From assembly GCF_002723455.1 (NCBI RefSeq), contig NZ_PDUS01000005.1, positions 1-64,000 of the forward strand: a DNA stretch of 64,000 bases, in the 5' to 3' direction. Under the pieces are notes generated by a model. It was not told the DNA's origin, searched no databases, and was given only the letters and a program-made list of their open reading frames with translations. Shown here one piece after another: positions 53,838 to 63,586 of the stretch (position 1 is its first letter; every line of letters begins with the position of its first letter). This DNA comes from Pseudoalteromonas sp. 3D05. GTDB lineage: Bacteria > Pseudomonadota > Gammaproteobacteria > Enterobacterales > Alteromonadaceae. The position numbers and the translations under genes are program-made.

Positions 53838-54293
53838 TTTGTATCTCGTAAAAAAGGAGGTTATTACGATCTTAGCGCGATCGCAGTTGATAAATATTAC
53901 ACTTCAAATAAATAGAGTTCAAATAGAAAAATGTGTTTGTGTGTTGAGGGCAAAGTTTAGTCAATATATTGCTGCTAGTCGCTCTATATAGCATAAGCCA
54001 TGCACAATAATTTGTGTATGGGCAAAGTAAAGGTAATCGAGATGTTGTTTAGAAAGTGAATGGTTTTAGCTTAATAGATATGATGCAAAGGAGGTTAAAA
54101 TTGCTTTGAGTTGAAATGAAAATAACTTAACTGGGCTCTCATTTTATTAAATGTTGTTCACACTCACACTACTGAACTTAGGCGACAGAGTGAGAAATTA
54201 TAACTTTGAACTAAAAACGCTTAATAAATATTTACTATTGCGTAAAGTATTGGGTAAGGTATGGCAGGCTTTTTCATTATTATGGGACGTATT
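53838..54293. other. Intergenic region between MarR and mutarotase genes
   Basis: 456 bases without a supported gene. It holds two direct repeats TTCAAATA (53903-53910 and 53918-53925), about 70-85 bases upstream of the marR start and possibly an operator. It also holds two strong ribosome-site-like runs (AAAGGAGG at about 53856 and 54087) with no ORF after them. A small RNA is possible but no terminator was seen. Confidence 0.5.
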
Positions 54294-55145
54294 ATGAAGT
54301 TATCTCCATCTGTAAGCATCGAACATTCTGATTCAGGCTTAGAGTACATTAATGTCGCAAGCGACACGTGCACGGCTAAAATTTACCTCCAAGGCGCGCA
54401 GTTAACCCAGTTCACGCCGGCGGGGAAAAAGCCGCTGATTTGGGTATCAAGTGAAGAAGATTATCAAGAAGGTAAAAGTATACGTGGTGGTATTCCTATT
54501 TGCTGGCCTTGGTTTGGCGTTAACTCGAATCCTGATTGGCCTATTCACGGTGTAGCACGCACTCATCTTTGGCGTGCAGATGAAGTATCAGAAAATGATG
54601 GCGTAATTCGGGTTAGCTTAACGCTCCCAATGACGCAAATAGATGAGACTTATTGGCCATATAAATCGACCTTGAAAGTTGAATTCATATTAACGAGTAA
54701 GCTTGAAGTTCGTTTAACCACAACTAACCTTAGCGACCAAGCAATTACTTTTACTCAAGCTTTACATACGTATTTTCCTACGCCCGCAATTGAAGAAACT
54801 AAAGTAGACGGGCTTCAAGGTTCTAAATTCATAGAGTTCGGTGAAGGTCCATTTGATCAAAGTGAGCTGGTCGGGTTTGCGCGTGAGACTGACATGGTTT
54901 ATACCCAAGCACCTGCTACACAAAGAATTATTACCCCTGATGGGATTATCGAAGTGGGTCGCGAAAACTCAACGTCTTGTGTGCTATGGAACCCGTGGAT
55001 AGATAAATCAAAGCGCTTGTCTAACTTTGCTGATGATGAATACCATACAATGCTGTGTTTAGAAGCTGCAAACGTGATGGATGATAGTGCAACTGTGGCG
55101 CCTGGGCAAAGCCACACATTAGGCACGACCATTAGCTGGGTTTAA
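54294..55145 (+). CDS. D-hexose-6-phosphate mutarotase (YeaD type)
   Basis: A 283-residue aldose-1-epimerase-fold enzyme that interconverts alpha and beta hexose-6-phosphates. Key features are the GGIPICWPWFG motif, HGVARTHLW, and a conserved His in ALHTYF. E. coli YeaD is 294 residues. The start ATG 54294 avoids an 11-residue extension with no support. It stands apart from the following PH-domain genes. Confidence 0.88.
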   Translation: MKLSPSVSIEHSDSGLEYINVASDTCTAKIYLQGAQLTQFTPAGKKPLIWVSSEEDYQEGKSIRGGIPICWPWFGVNSNPDWPIHGVARTHLWRADEVSENDGVIRVSLTLPMTQIDETYWPYKSTLKVEFILTSKLEVRLTTTNLSDQAITFTQALHTYFPTPAIEETKVDGLQGSKFIEFGEGPFDQSELVGFARETDMVYTQAPATQRIITPDGIIEVGRENSTSCVLWNPWIDKSKRLSNFADDEYHTMLCLEAANVMDDSATVAPGQSHTLGTTISWV

Positions 55146-55162
55146 TCGTTTACAGGCAAAAC

Positions 55163-55189
55163 CAAGCCAACGTACGTTATGTTGGCTTG
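55163..55189 (+). terminator. Hairpin after the mutarotase gene
   Basis: CAAGCCAAC and GTTGGCTTG form a perfect 9-base stem with a 9-base loop, 18 bases past the stop. No T-run follows and the next ribosome site (AAAAGGA) begins two bases on, so it may act as an intercistronic hairpin instead. Confidence 0.45.
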
Positions 55190-55207
55190 TAAAAGGATAG
55201 ATGCACC

Positions 55208-55765
55208 GTGTTTGAAAATTACCAACTCGACTCTTTACCGCAACACCAAGATATCGTATTTAAACCGCTTGCAGATAATGCATTACTTTATGTGCAACTG
55301 AGTTGGCTGTTGTTCTACGTGCCCTTAATGCTAATTCTAGCTGCTGTTTGTTATTTTAATGATAAATTTGCCAGCATGGCGCAACTCCCCTTGTTAATTG
55401 CGCTCCCGATTATTTTAATATTGTCATTAGCTTATAACGTGCTAAGTGTCAGGCTGCGGGGGATCGCAGTACGAAATCATGATATTGCCTTTAAAAAAGG
55501 CGTTATTTGGCAGCAAGTTACAATTTTGCCGCTCTCTCGAGTACAACATACAGAAATACACAGAGGCCCTTTAGAGCGAAAGCTAGGCCTTGGTAGCCTT
55601 CGTTTATACAGTGCTGGGGGGATGAGTGCAGACTTAAGCATTAGTGGCTTAAGCCACTATGATTGCAAAGACATTCGCCAATTTGTACAAGATTATACTC
55701 AGCCAACACACTCAAATACCCAACTCAATGACGCAACGATAAGTGAAGCCCCAAGCAATGGATGA
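55208..55765 (+). CDS. YdbS-like bacterial PH-domain membrane protein
   Basis: A 185-residue protein with two membrane helices (about 28-48 and 58-78) and one bPH2 domain (about 85-165; GVIWQQVTILPLSRVQHTEI). It pairs with the YdbT-like gene that overlaps it by eight bases. Such pairs are found widely in bacteria, and YdbS/YdbT-like proteins have been linked to membrane integrity; the exact role is unknown. The start is GTG with AAGGA upstream. Confidence 0.85.
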   Translation: MFENYQLDSLPQHQDIVFKPLADNALLYVQLSWLLFYVPLMLILAAVCYFNDKFASMAQLPLLIALPIILILSLAYNVLSVRLRGIAVRNHDIAFKKGVIWQQVTILPLSRVQHTEIHRGPLERKLGLGSLRLYSAGGMSADLSISGLSHYDCKDIRQFVQDYTQPTHSNTQLNDATISEAPSNG

Positions 55766-57290
55766 GCAACAATGGCAAAGAGTATCGCCATGGGCGTTAG
55801 TGTACTTTGTATTGCACTTTGCTTTTCGCTTTATAAAAGATGGCATTTTTAATTTATTACCAATCGCAGTCCTATTTGTTACTCAAGTCCAAAATAAACT
55901 ATTTTGGGGTCAAGTTGCTGCGGTTGTTGCTGTTATAGCATTACTTATTTATTCGGTTGCTTACTATATAAACTTTCGATTTTGTATAACTGATGAACAC
56001 GATATTTTACTTAACAAAGGTGTATTCAAAAAAGAGCGTTTAACGCTGAGCTTTTTGCGGGTACAGAATGTAAATGTAGCCGAGCCTTTTTATTTTAAGC
56101 CCCTAGGTTTGGTTAATTGTATTTTCGACGCCGCAGGAAGTGTGTCACAAGAAGTTATATTGCCTGGTGTAACGGCTAAATATGCTGATGCGATGCGTGA
56201 GCGTGTACTTACTTATAAAGAAAATGAGCAAGAGCAGAGCTCAGAGCCTTCTACAACTGATTTGGCTGAAGAGCAATCGCAACGCAACTTAACGCTCAGT
56301 AATAAAGAGGTGGCTAAGTTTGGCTTAATATCGAACATGGCTATTCTTGCGCTTGCTGCCTTAGCACCGTTTATGAATGTTTTATTTGAGTTTTTAGAAG
56401 AGGCGGTTATTAATCGTCTCGAAACTTTTTATGAGCAAGAAGTTGGCATGCTAGTAAATGCAGCTGCATTGGCTGTATTTTCGATTTTATTTTTAGTCGT
56501 TATCGTCGCAATTTTCCTGTCTGTGGTGATGGCGCTGATACGGTTTTATAATTATGAGTTATATTTCAGTGAAGGTAAGTTTAAACGTATTGCGGGCTTA
56601 TTAGAGCGACACCAATTATCAGTGAGCTTGGAAAAGGTTCAATCAATATCTATTAAACAAAACCTGATCGCACGTGTTTTAAAACGTTACACCATCCAAT
56701 GTTTTCAGGCCACTAGTGGGCATGCGATAGGTGCAAAAAACAAGCAAAGTTTAGTCATGCCTGTACTCGATGTTACGCAAGTCAACCAAATGCTGTTATG
56801 GATTTACCCTTGGCTGGATCAAACAGGATTTGACTTGAAAGCACTTAACTTTAAAGGTGTTGAGAGAGCTTTGCTGCTAAAAAATCTTTGCTTTTACGCG
56901 CTGACTCCAAGTGTCTTATTAGCTGCTTTTAGCTATGTTACTGACGTTATTAACCCCTTGTATTGTATTTTTATTTTTGCTTTATTAAGTATGTTCGCAT
57001 TTTTGTCATATAAACGATACGGGTATTATTTTTATCAACATGAGGGGCGCTACTACGGCATTTTCAGAAGCGGCATGCTGGGTGTGCAATATCGCGTATT
57101 TGAATTATATAAAGCGCAAAGTGCTAATAGCATCAGCACCTACTTTATGCGTAAAAGTGGTTTGAAAAGCTTGTCTATACAACTAGCGTCAGGCACGGTT
57201 TCATTACCTTATCTTAAAAAAGACATCGCTAACGGTATAATCGACTTTATGATGTTTCAGGCTGAATCAGAGAAACGAAACTGGATGTAA
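55758..57290 (+). CDS. YdbT-like protein with bPH2 domains
   Basis: A 510-residue membrane protein with paired helices near 15-60, 195-265 and 365-415, and three bPH2-type domains (first: KERLTLSFLRVQNVNVAEPF; second: RHQLSVSLEKVQSISIKQ; third less clear). The start ATG 55758 overlaps the YdbS-like gene. It probably forms a complex with that protein. Confidence 0.85.
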   Translation: MDEQQWQRVSPWALVYFVLHFAFRFIKDGIFNLLPIAVLFVTQVQNKLFWGQVAAVVAVIALLIYSVAYYINFRFCITDEHDILLNKGVFKKERLTLSFLRVQNVNVAEPFYFKPLGLVNCIFDAAGSVSQEVILPGVTAKYADAMRERVLTYKENEQEQSSEPSTTDLAEEQSQRNLTLSNKEVAKFGLISNMAILALAALAPFMNVLFEFLEEAVINRLETFYEQEVGMLVNAAALAVFSILFLVVIVAIFLSVVMALIRFYNYELYFSEGKFKRIAGLLERHQLSVSLEKVQSISIKQNLIARVLKRYTIQCFQATSGHAIGAKNKQSLVMPVLDVTQVNQMLLWIYPWLDQTGFDLKALNFKGVERALLLKNLCFYALTPSVLLAAFSYVTDVINPLYCIFIFALLSMFAFLSYKRYGYYFYQHEGRYYGIFRSGMLGVQYRVFELYKAQSANSISTYFMRKSGLKSLSIQLASGTVSLPYLKKDIANGIIDFMMFQAESEKRNWM

Positions 57291-57381
57291 AACCCCTTTA
57301 TTGCAAATAGTTATCAATTGCATTGACTCTTTTCACACTGATATTATACTAATCAATATCAGTTTTTAAAGAATCAGGGAT

Positions 57382-57627
57382 ATGATGGTTTTAACATTAT
57401 GTTTAATAGCGTTTTGCTGTGTATTGGTATTAATGTTTCATATTCGCTGCTGTAAAAAAGCATCACTTTTATGTGCTCGTTGTGGCGTGTTAACAGTCGG
57501 ATGTTTAATTACGTTGGCTATGTATAGTGGTGGTATTGGGCTGTTGAGGGCATTGCTAGTCTTTGTTGTTTCAGTGTTTATAGTCAGTTTACTCGTTAGC
57601 TTAGTGCAGCCTTTAGAGATTGAATAA
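57382..57627 (+). CDS. Small hypothetical membrane protein
   Basis: An 81-residue protein with three hydrophobic segments (about 2-20, 33-52 and 55-75) and a Cys-rich loop (IRCCKKASLLCARCGVL). AGGGA (57377-57381) lies just before the ATG. It is between the YdbT-like gene and the peptidase gene on the same strand. No family is recognised. The Cys pairs in the loop could bind a metal, but this is a guess. Confidence 0.5.
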   Translation: MMVLTLCLIAFCCVLVLMFHIRCCKKASLLCARCGVLTVGCLITLAMYSGGIGLLRALLVFVVSVFIVSLLVSLVQPLEIE

Positions 57628-57707
57628 CACGTTTTTTTACATTTAAACACTCACTTTTTTTGTCGATTACGCGCATAATATCTGAAAATAAAATATCAGG
57701 GATCGTG

Positions 57708-60545
57708 ATGAAAAAAGTACTCGCCACTCTATTTTTACTGCTCGCAACCAACCTCTATGCGCAAGCAAACTGGCAAACTATCCACACAGAACATTTTAAT
57801 GTTCATTACACGCAAGAGTCTCATGATTGGGCTCTCTCCGCTGCAAATGAATTGGAAATAGTGCGGACTAAGGTGTTAGCGCAGCAAAATCGTGCGCTAG
57901 ATGAAATAATCGATGTTATCGTTTTTGACCCTCTAAACAGCGCAAATGGGTTTGCGATTCCTCCCTCAACTAATCCTATGATGGCACTTTTTACAACACC
58001 TCCTCAATCTGACACTGTCGTGTCAAATACTGCCGGTTGGCAGCAATTACTCATATTGCATGAATATGTTCACTTGGTACATTTAGCACAACCTACACGC
58101 AGTGACTGGCGCCAAGCTATCAGAGAGGTGTGGGATATATACGATTTAACATATGAGTCTATGCCGCGTTGGGCCGCTGAAGGGTATGCAACGTTATTAG
58201 AGTCTAAAATGACAGGGCGTGGGCGGCTATATGATAATTACAGTGAAGCGATTTTGACCGAGTTTGCTCAGCAAGGTTCATTTCCTAGTTATGACCAGCT
58301 GAGTGATGTTGAGGGGGGCTATATGGCAGGTTCTATGGCTTACTTGTTAGGAGCTCGCTTTTTACGTTGGTTAGAGGAGCGTCACTCAGCAGATACATTA
58401 GATGCTGTTTGGACGCGTATGCAAGGGGTTAAAAAGCGTGATTTTGATGAGGCATTTAGCGGTGTATTCGGTGATTCTGCTAAGTCACTTTACCGTCGTT
58501 TCATTGCTGAATACACCTACAAAGCCATGGCTAAAGAGCAAACAGAAATTAAACCAAAGGGCACACTTTGGCTCGATTTAGCGTATCACGCTAGTAACCC
58601 TGCTTTATCGCCAGACAAGCAAAAAGTTGCGGTTGTTGAAAGGGATAAAGATGGTAAAACAAAACTCGTCATTTACAGTACAGAGCAAAATACGCAAGCG
58701 GCAGAGGAGTTTGCACAAACTCAGCAAGAGATTTTGAAGAACGATCCACTTGATATTGTAGATTCTGCCCCTGCGGTATTTAAACGAAAACAACAAAAAG
58801 TACTGAACCAAATTAATCGTGCGGGCATTCAAAATCCTCAGTGGCTAAATGATGAGGAGATATATTTTGGTGCGTACACACGTAATGATGATATTGAGAA
58901 TACCCGAGTGGCGGATATTTTTAGCTGGCATGTTAGTACGGGCGAAGTAAAGCAACTCACTGAGCTTGCTGGGCTACGCCGCTTTAGTATTGCTGACAAT
59001 GGCCAGACCTTATACGCTGAGCGTTCTCGTTCAGGTTACTCTGAACTGGTTAAATACGATATTCAAACGGCCACAGCCACGCCACTATTTAATAAAAGCT
59101 TAGAAGATGTATTTGATTACCCAGTACTTAGCCCTAATAAAGCTAAATTAGCTTATTTAAGAACAACCTATAATCACAATTGGCAGTTGTATATACAAGA
59201 CTTTGACACTGGAAGCAGCCATCGAGTACCTATGCCAACAGGCTACCAATACTTGTCTCAGCCAAGCTGGGGGCATAATGGCCAATCGCTGTATTTTGTG
59301 GCGGGGTTGAATGGTGCACTGGATATTTATCGCTTTGATATAGCTGAAAATACATTAGTTCAAATGACCCAAGGCCAAGAAGCGGTCGCTTATCCTCAGG
59401 TTATGAGTGATGGCACTATTTTGTATCTAGCCATTACACATGAAGGGTTAGACTTTAAACAACTTGTACCTACCTACAAAGGCGAGGTTATAACCGAGCT
59501 TGCAACAAACACTCTCGCGCCGCAATTTATAGTTGAGAAGCACCAATTACCGGCAGCACAGGTATACACTGCAGAAGCTGGTAAATCGCTGGATTATGAT
59601 CCGTGGCAACAAAATGCAACGGCAGCTTTGGGAGCGCAATATAACTCGGCTTCATCATCATTACTTAATGTAAGCCTAAAAGGCAGTGACTTACTCAAAC
59701 AACTTGATTGGCAAATAGGCTACAGTGCCAGCCTTGATAATGAGGCGCTTTCAGGGGGATTTGCTGAAGTAAAATATGGATTGAACCAGCTTGAATATAA
59801 CGCTAAGTTTTTTATGTTTGATATGGATGGCACAAAACAAGCACGTGCAACAAATAGCCCTAAATATGCCAAACAAGGTGGCTATGTTGATGCGAAATAC
59901 TTAATTAGTGTCGGCCAACTAAAAATAACCCCCTCAATTGCATACAACTACACTGATATAGATACAAATTTAGGCAGTAAACGTAATCAGCAGTGGTTAA
60001 GAGCGAGTGTTTCACAGCGCTGGAATCATGACCGTCAATCATTTTCGATTGGTCAAAATATTCTTGCTCAATGGTATGAGGGAGATAATGATGAAGATGA
60101 TTGGCAAGGTTATGATTTTGCAGCCAATGTTTTTGGTAAAGTGTATGACATTCCTTTATATGTGAACTACCAACAACGGCATCGTGATAATGCCAGTTTG
60201 ACGCTTGGTGGTTATAGTTCGTCATTAATTGCTAACAATACCCATGCAGATTATGTGTTTGCGAAAGAACTTCCTTTTCATGCAACAACGGCAGAGCGTT
60301 ACCTGAGCTACGGCGGTGGGGCAAGTTTCACCCAAGGGATGCCGTGGCTTTATTATCAGCAGCATCAAATTGACAGTGAAGTTTTTGCGCAAAGCTATGG
60401 CATTAAATTTCAAGACTCAATAGGCTTTGGCCTTGCAAGTGCGGGTATCAACGACCTTCATGTTGATTTTGGCCTGGCAAAAGTAGAAGGCGATAGCTTT
60501 GAGGATGAGTTAAGAGGATGGTTAGGCTTTTATTATTCTCTTTAA
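57708..60545 (+). CDS. HExxH peptidase fused to beta-propeller and probable outer-membrane barrel
   Basis: A 945-residue exported protein (signal peptide about 1-20). The N-terminal part is a gluzincin-type metalloprotease: HEYVH at 118-122 and the third zinc ligand Glu158 in RWAAEGYA. A TolB/WD40-like propeller follows (about 300-600; repeats such as DYPVLSPNKAKLAYL and QPSWGHNGQSLYFV). The last 300 residues have alternating amphipathic strands and end in GWLGFYYSL, as in a small beta barrel. The start is ATG 57708 with AGGGAT upstream; a frame from 57660 adds 16 residues. It may be anchored in the outer membrane with its protease at the surface or in the periplasm. Substrate unknown. Confidence 0.78.
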   Translation: MKKVLATLFLLLATNLYAQANWQTIHTEHFNVHYTQESHDWALSAANELEIVRTKVLAQQNRALDEIIDVIVFDPLNSANGFAIPPSTNPMMALFTTPPQSDTVVSNTAGWQQLLILHEYVHLVHLAQPTRSDWRQAIREVWDIYDLTYESMPRWAAEGYATLLESKMTGRGRLYDNYSEAILTEFAQQGSFPSYDQLSDVEGGYMAGSMAYLLGARFLRWLEERHSADTLDAVWTRMQGVKKRDFDEAFSGVFGDSAKSLYRRFIAEYTYKAMAKEQTEIKPKGTLWLDLAYHASNPALSPDKQKVAVVERDKDGKTKLVIYSTEQNTQAAEEFAQTQQEILKNDPLDIVDSAPAVFKRKQQKVLNQINRAGIQNPQWLNDEEIYFGAYTRNDDIENTRVADIFSWHVSTGEVKQLTELAGLRRFSIADNGQTLYAERSRSGYSELVKYDIQTATATPLFNKSLEDVFDYPVLSPNKAKLAYLRTTYNHNWQLYIQDFDTGSSHRVPMPTGYQYLSQPSWGHNGQSLYFVAGLNGALDIYRFDIAENTLVQMTQGQEAVAYPQVMSDGTILYLAITHEGLDFKQLVPTYKGEVITELATNTLAPQFIVEKHQLPAAQVYTAEAGKSLDYDPWQQNATAALGAQYNSASSSLLNVSLKGSDLLKQLDWQIGYSASLDNEALSGGFAEVKYGLNQLEYNAKFFMFDMDGTKQARATNSPKYAKQGGYVDAKYLISVGQLKITPSIAYNYTDIDTNLGSKRNQQWLRASVSQRWNHDRQSFSIGQNILAQWYEGDNDEDDWQGYDFAANVFGKVYDIPLYVNYQQRHRDNASLTLGGYSSSLIANNTHADYVFAKELPFHATTAERYLSYGGGASFTQGMPWLYYQQHQIDSEVFAQSYGIKFQDSIGFGLASAGINDLHVDFGLAKVEGDSFEDELRGWLGFYYSL

Positions 60546-60551
60546 TCTTGC

Positions 60552-60580
60552 AAATGCCTTGATGTATTTCAAGGCATTTT
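60552..60580 (+). terminator. Rho-independent terminator of the peptidase gene
   Basis: AAATGCCTTG (60552-60561) pairs with CAAGGCATTT (60570-60579) and is followed by T. It lies between convergent genes. Confidence 0.75.
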
Positions 60581-60584
60581 AACG

Positions 60585-60621
60585 ACGACTTCAAACCGCT
60601 TATATTCTTAGTTGAAGTCGT
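60585..60621 (-). terminator. Second hairpin between convergent genes
   Basis: ACGACTTCAA (60585-60594) and TTGAAGTCGT (60612-60621) form a perfect 10-base stem with a 17-base loop. It lies 12 bases past the stop of the minus-strand TPR lipoprotein gene. Confidence 0.5.
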
Positions 60622-60632
60622 TTGGGTTAGGC

Positions 60633-61790
60633 TTATTTTGATTTAGCAAATACTGACGCCAGCTTTGCAGCATATACATTGCGCTGCGTCTCATCTCGCT
60701 CAAGCTTCATCGCTTGCTCCAACAGCCTTTTAGTAGCACCTAAATGACCTTGTTGATAGCGAATTTTTGCTAATGCAACATAGGGCTCTGATAAATAAGG
60801 GGCTTTATCAATGGCTTGATTGATATATTTTCTAGCATGCAGGTATTGTCCGCTTAATGCCTCTGTTTCACCTAACACAATTAGCTGATAAGGATCTTTC
60901 TCAGTTAGATCCAATTTTTGGTTAATCTGTTCAACCAGCATCTCGTTGCCAATATCTTCAGCCAATGCTTTGTAATTGCTTAATAAGTTTAGGCTCTCTA
61001 GATGATGGTCAAATGCACTTTGGTAAATACGCTGAGTTGTTGCTTGATCATTCACGCGCTTGTGGAGAATAGCAGCTAAATTAAACAACTCAGGATCATT
61101 AGGCGTAAACGTATTGGCTTTCGTTAATAAGCTATAAGCTAAGTTGTAGTTTTCTTGCGACAGCGCTTCGGCTGCGAGATTAGCGTAATATTTCGCAATG
61201 AGGTCATTAATGTCTGCGCTACCAGAGTAAAAACTCCCTCTTGATGGGAAGTAATCAACGATGACACCTGGGCGGATAAAAACGATTTTGCCTTCTTGCT
61301 TTTCAAGCGGTTTATACAGCTTTGTTCTAAAGTGATTTGCAATAAACACCAAATTACCTTCTTTGGCATAAACAGGTTCGCTGGTCATTTCTTGAAAGGC
61401 TGTTTCAAGCCCAATAATATTGGCATACGCTTGAGTTACAATAGCTAGACTTATACAGTTGCCTTGGGCTTTCTCGAGTGTTTGCGAAGCCGTTAAGGTA
61501 TCACCATGATAAGTAAACCCGCCCAAACTACTTTCAATGTAATTATATATAATGAGTTCGTCAGACTCGCCTAGTAAGCGGTTTGCCTTTACGTAAGCAA
61601 TAAATTTTTGCTGTTCTTGCTGTGGGAGTTGAAAAAGCTGCTGCTCAGAAGGCACGGATTCAAGTGTGAATAGCGAATGATTAATCAGCTGTGTTAATGA
61701 AGGAACCTCCTGAATTGAGGACGCTTTGGGTGTGGTTGTTGAGGCGCACCCTGCGAGTAAGCATATAAAAAATATAAAAGAAAACTTCAT
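60633..61790 (-). CDS. Lipoprotein with transglutaminase-like and TPR domains
   Basis: A 385-residue lipoprotein (lipobox LAGC, Cys15). The first half has a transglutaminase-like Cys in AQGNCISLA (Cys112) and a later His-containing [10 protein letters not shown]. The second half (about 205-380) holds TPR repeats such as [21 protein letters not shown]. This combination is seen in the transglut_core2-TPR family. No enzymatic activity is known. GGGGGA precedes the ATG. It is a single gene. Confidence 0.78.
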   Translation of the reverse strand: MKFSFIFFICLLAGCASTTTPKASSIQEVPSLTQLINHSLFTLESVPSEQQLFQLPQQEQQKFIAYVKANRLLGESDELIIYNYIESSLGGFTYHGDTLTASQTLEKAQGNCISLAIVTQAYANIIGLETAFQEMTSEPVYAKEGNLVFIANHFRTKLYKPLEKQEGKIVFIRPGVIVDYFPSRGSFYSGSADINDLIAKYYANLAAEALSQENYNLAYSLLTKANTFTPNDPELFNLAAILHKRVNDQATTQRIYQSAFDHHLESLNLLSNYKALAEDIGNEMLVEQINQKLDLTEKDPYQLIVLGETEALSGQYLHARKYINQAIDKAPYLSEPYVALAKIRYQQGHLGATKRLLEQAMKLERDETQRNVYAAKLASVFAKSK

Positions 61791-62095
61791 AATCCCCCCG
61801 TTTATTTTTAAGTGACGCTGAAGGACACTTTTTAATTAAGCAAGAAAGTTAAACTGGGTTGCTCATCTCTTTCTTAATCAATTTGATGCTAAATGCGTTT
61901 AAAATCTATTCATACTGTAATGTAAACTTGCCAACAAAGCTTGTCTTTTTTTTCATCAATAGTTGCGTGTTAGATTTAGATCTATACAATGCCGCGCCTT
62001 ACATAAATCAAACAAAAACAGTGGTTTACATTTTTGTTTTGTTTTATTTAAAAGTCCTTAACTTATTAACTGATTTGTAACTAGCGAGGTTTGCT
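61791..62095. other. Intergenic region upstream of the PQ-loop gene
   Basis: 305 AT-rich bases holding the divergent promoters of the TPR lipoprotein and PQ-loop genes. A 73-codon frame from a TTG at 61859 has no ribosome site and no recognisable family, so I do not call it. No clear terminator or repeat was seen. Confidence 0.5.
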
Positions 62096-62710
62096 TTGGC
62101 GCATTATTTGCCTATATTATCATCATTTATTTTAGTGTTTAGCTTTTTACCACTACTAAATAAAATCCGCAAAAACCGAAGTGTATCGGGATTATCATTA
62201 TTGATGATGACGTTTGGCGTAGCGCAAAGTACGTACTTTATTACCTATAACGTGTATTTTGAGCGTTTTTACATGGTCTTACCCTTTGTCGTAACGGGTG
62301 GTTTAAGTGGCCTTATTTTGTATTACTTTGCGCGCTACAATGCCAAGCGTGAGCAGCGGATCCAGTTAGCAGCGATGCTAGGTTTTTCATTGCTTCCTTT
62401 TTTATTGCTGTTAAATCCTCAGTTAGAGGCTGCTCAAGTACTTACGTGGCTGACGTTTGTTGGCTTGATCATGAGCTCAGTGCGAGTAATGCCACAAACC
62501 TATAAAACACTTCGCAGTGGTGATATTAGCAATTTAAGTGCTCGCTACTTTAGCTTGCAGTTTATAGCGGGCTTATGTGGCTTATTTGCCGAACTTGCCA
62601 TGGCGACCCCAAGTACCTCTCACATCTTAACGTTTGTCATGATACTGCTGACGAATGCTGCACAACTTGGCTGTATTCAATATTACAAAATGCGCCCAGT
62701 CGCAGCTTAG
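62096..62710 (+). CDS. PQ-loop (SemiSWEET-like) membrane protein
   Basis: A 204-residue protein with seven predicted helices in two similar halves. Each half has a PQ-loop-type motif (PLLNKIRKNRSVSGLSL and VMPQTYKTLRSGDISNLS). PQ-loop and SWEET proteins pass sugars or amino acids across membranes; the substrate here is unknown. The start is TTG with GAGG six bases upstream; no ATG is available nearby. Single gene. Confidence 0.75.
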   Translation: MAHYLPILSSFILVFSFLPLLNKIRKNRSVSGLSLLMMTFGVAQSTYFITYNVYFERFYMVLPFVVTGGLSGLILYYFARYNAKREQRIQLAAMLGFSLLPFLLLLNPQLEAAQVLTWLTFVGLIMSSVRVMPQTYKTLRSGDISNLSARYFSLQFIAGLCGLFAELAMATPSTSHILTFVMILLTNAAQLGCIQYYKMRPVAA

Positions 62711-62797
62711 CTTTCTAAAAGTGAAATAATTTTGATGTTCAATTAGCTCCGTGTATGGCAACTTATCCTATAAAGGTTTCCATACACTGAGCTTTTA

Positions 62798-63586
62798 ATG
62801 CAACTAACTATCCATCAAATTGACGCGTTTACTAATGAACTGTTTAAAGGTAACTATGCTGCGGTAATCGATGTTGAAGCGTGGCTCAGTGATGAGTTGA
62901 TGCTCAAAATAGGCGCTGAGAATAATGTGTCTGAAACCGCGTTTACATGCAAACAAGCCGATGGAAGCTTTGCAATACGTTGGTTTTCACCGTTAATGGA
63001 AATAGACTTTTGTGGGCATGCAACACTTGCCGCTGCCTATGTGTTGTGCGAACAGCATGATGTGTCACAGGTACGCTTTCAGGCAGCCGCTGTGGGTGAA
63101 TTGATAATAAATAAAAATGCCGATGGCAGTTTTGCCATGACATTTCCAAAGTAAGCGCCAGAGGAGATACAAATTATCCCGCCAGCACTTCTCAAAGACT
63201 TGTCTATACAACCATCTAAGGTGTTGAAAAATAGGCAGGTTTACTTTTCTATCTATGACAGTGAGCAGGATGTATTAAATCTTAAAACAGACTCAGGGTT
63301 ACTTAAAACATTGCATCCATTTGATGTTGTTGCCACTGCGCCAAGCACGCAATATGATTTTGTTTCGCGTTATTTTTGGCCTGCCAACGGTGGTGATGAA
63401 GACTTTGTGACGGGCTCAATTCATACTGGACTTGCGCCTTATTGGGCGCAGCAATTTGCTAGAAACACGCTAAGCGCTTATCAAGCTTCAAGCCGGGGTG
63501 GGCATATGCAATGTGATGTAGGTGATGATGCGGTAACTTTAACAGGGCGAGCTGTACGCTACATGCAAGGCACAATTTATTTATAA
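62798..63586 (+). pseudogene. PhzF-family isomerase gene broken by an in-frame stop
   Basis: The frame opened by ATG 62798 encodes a PhzF-like N-terminal half with catalytic-type Glu46 (NNVSETAF) and FCGHATLAAAYVL. It stops at TAA 63152-63154. The same frame continues without another stop to 63586 and encodes the matching C-terminal half (RYFWPANGGDEDFVTGSIHTG and SSRGGHMQCDVG). The total, 263 codons, is the normal PhzF family length. A single base change explains the break. The gene is either a recent pseudogene, a readthrough product, or a sequencing error. PhzF-like enzymes are isomerases of unclear substrate in most species. Confidence 0.85.

Noticed and set aside
61859-62080. 73-codon frame before the PQ-loop gene
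   Set aside because: TTG start without ribosome site, hydrophobic AT-rich composition and no family; probably noncoding.
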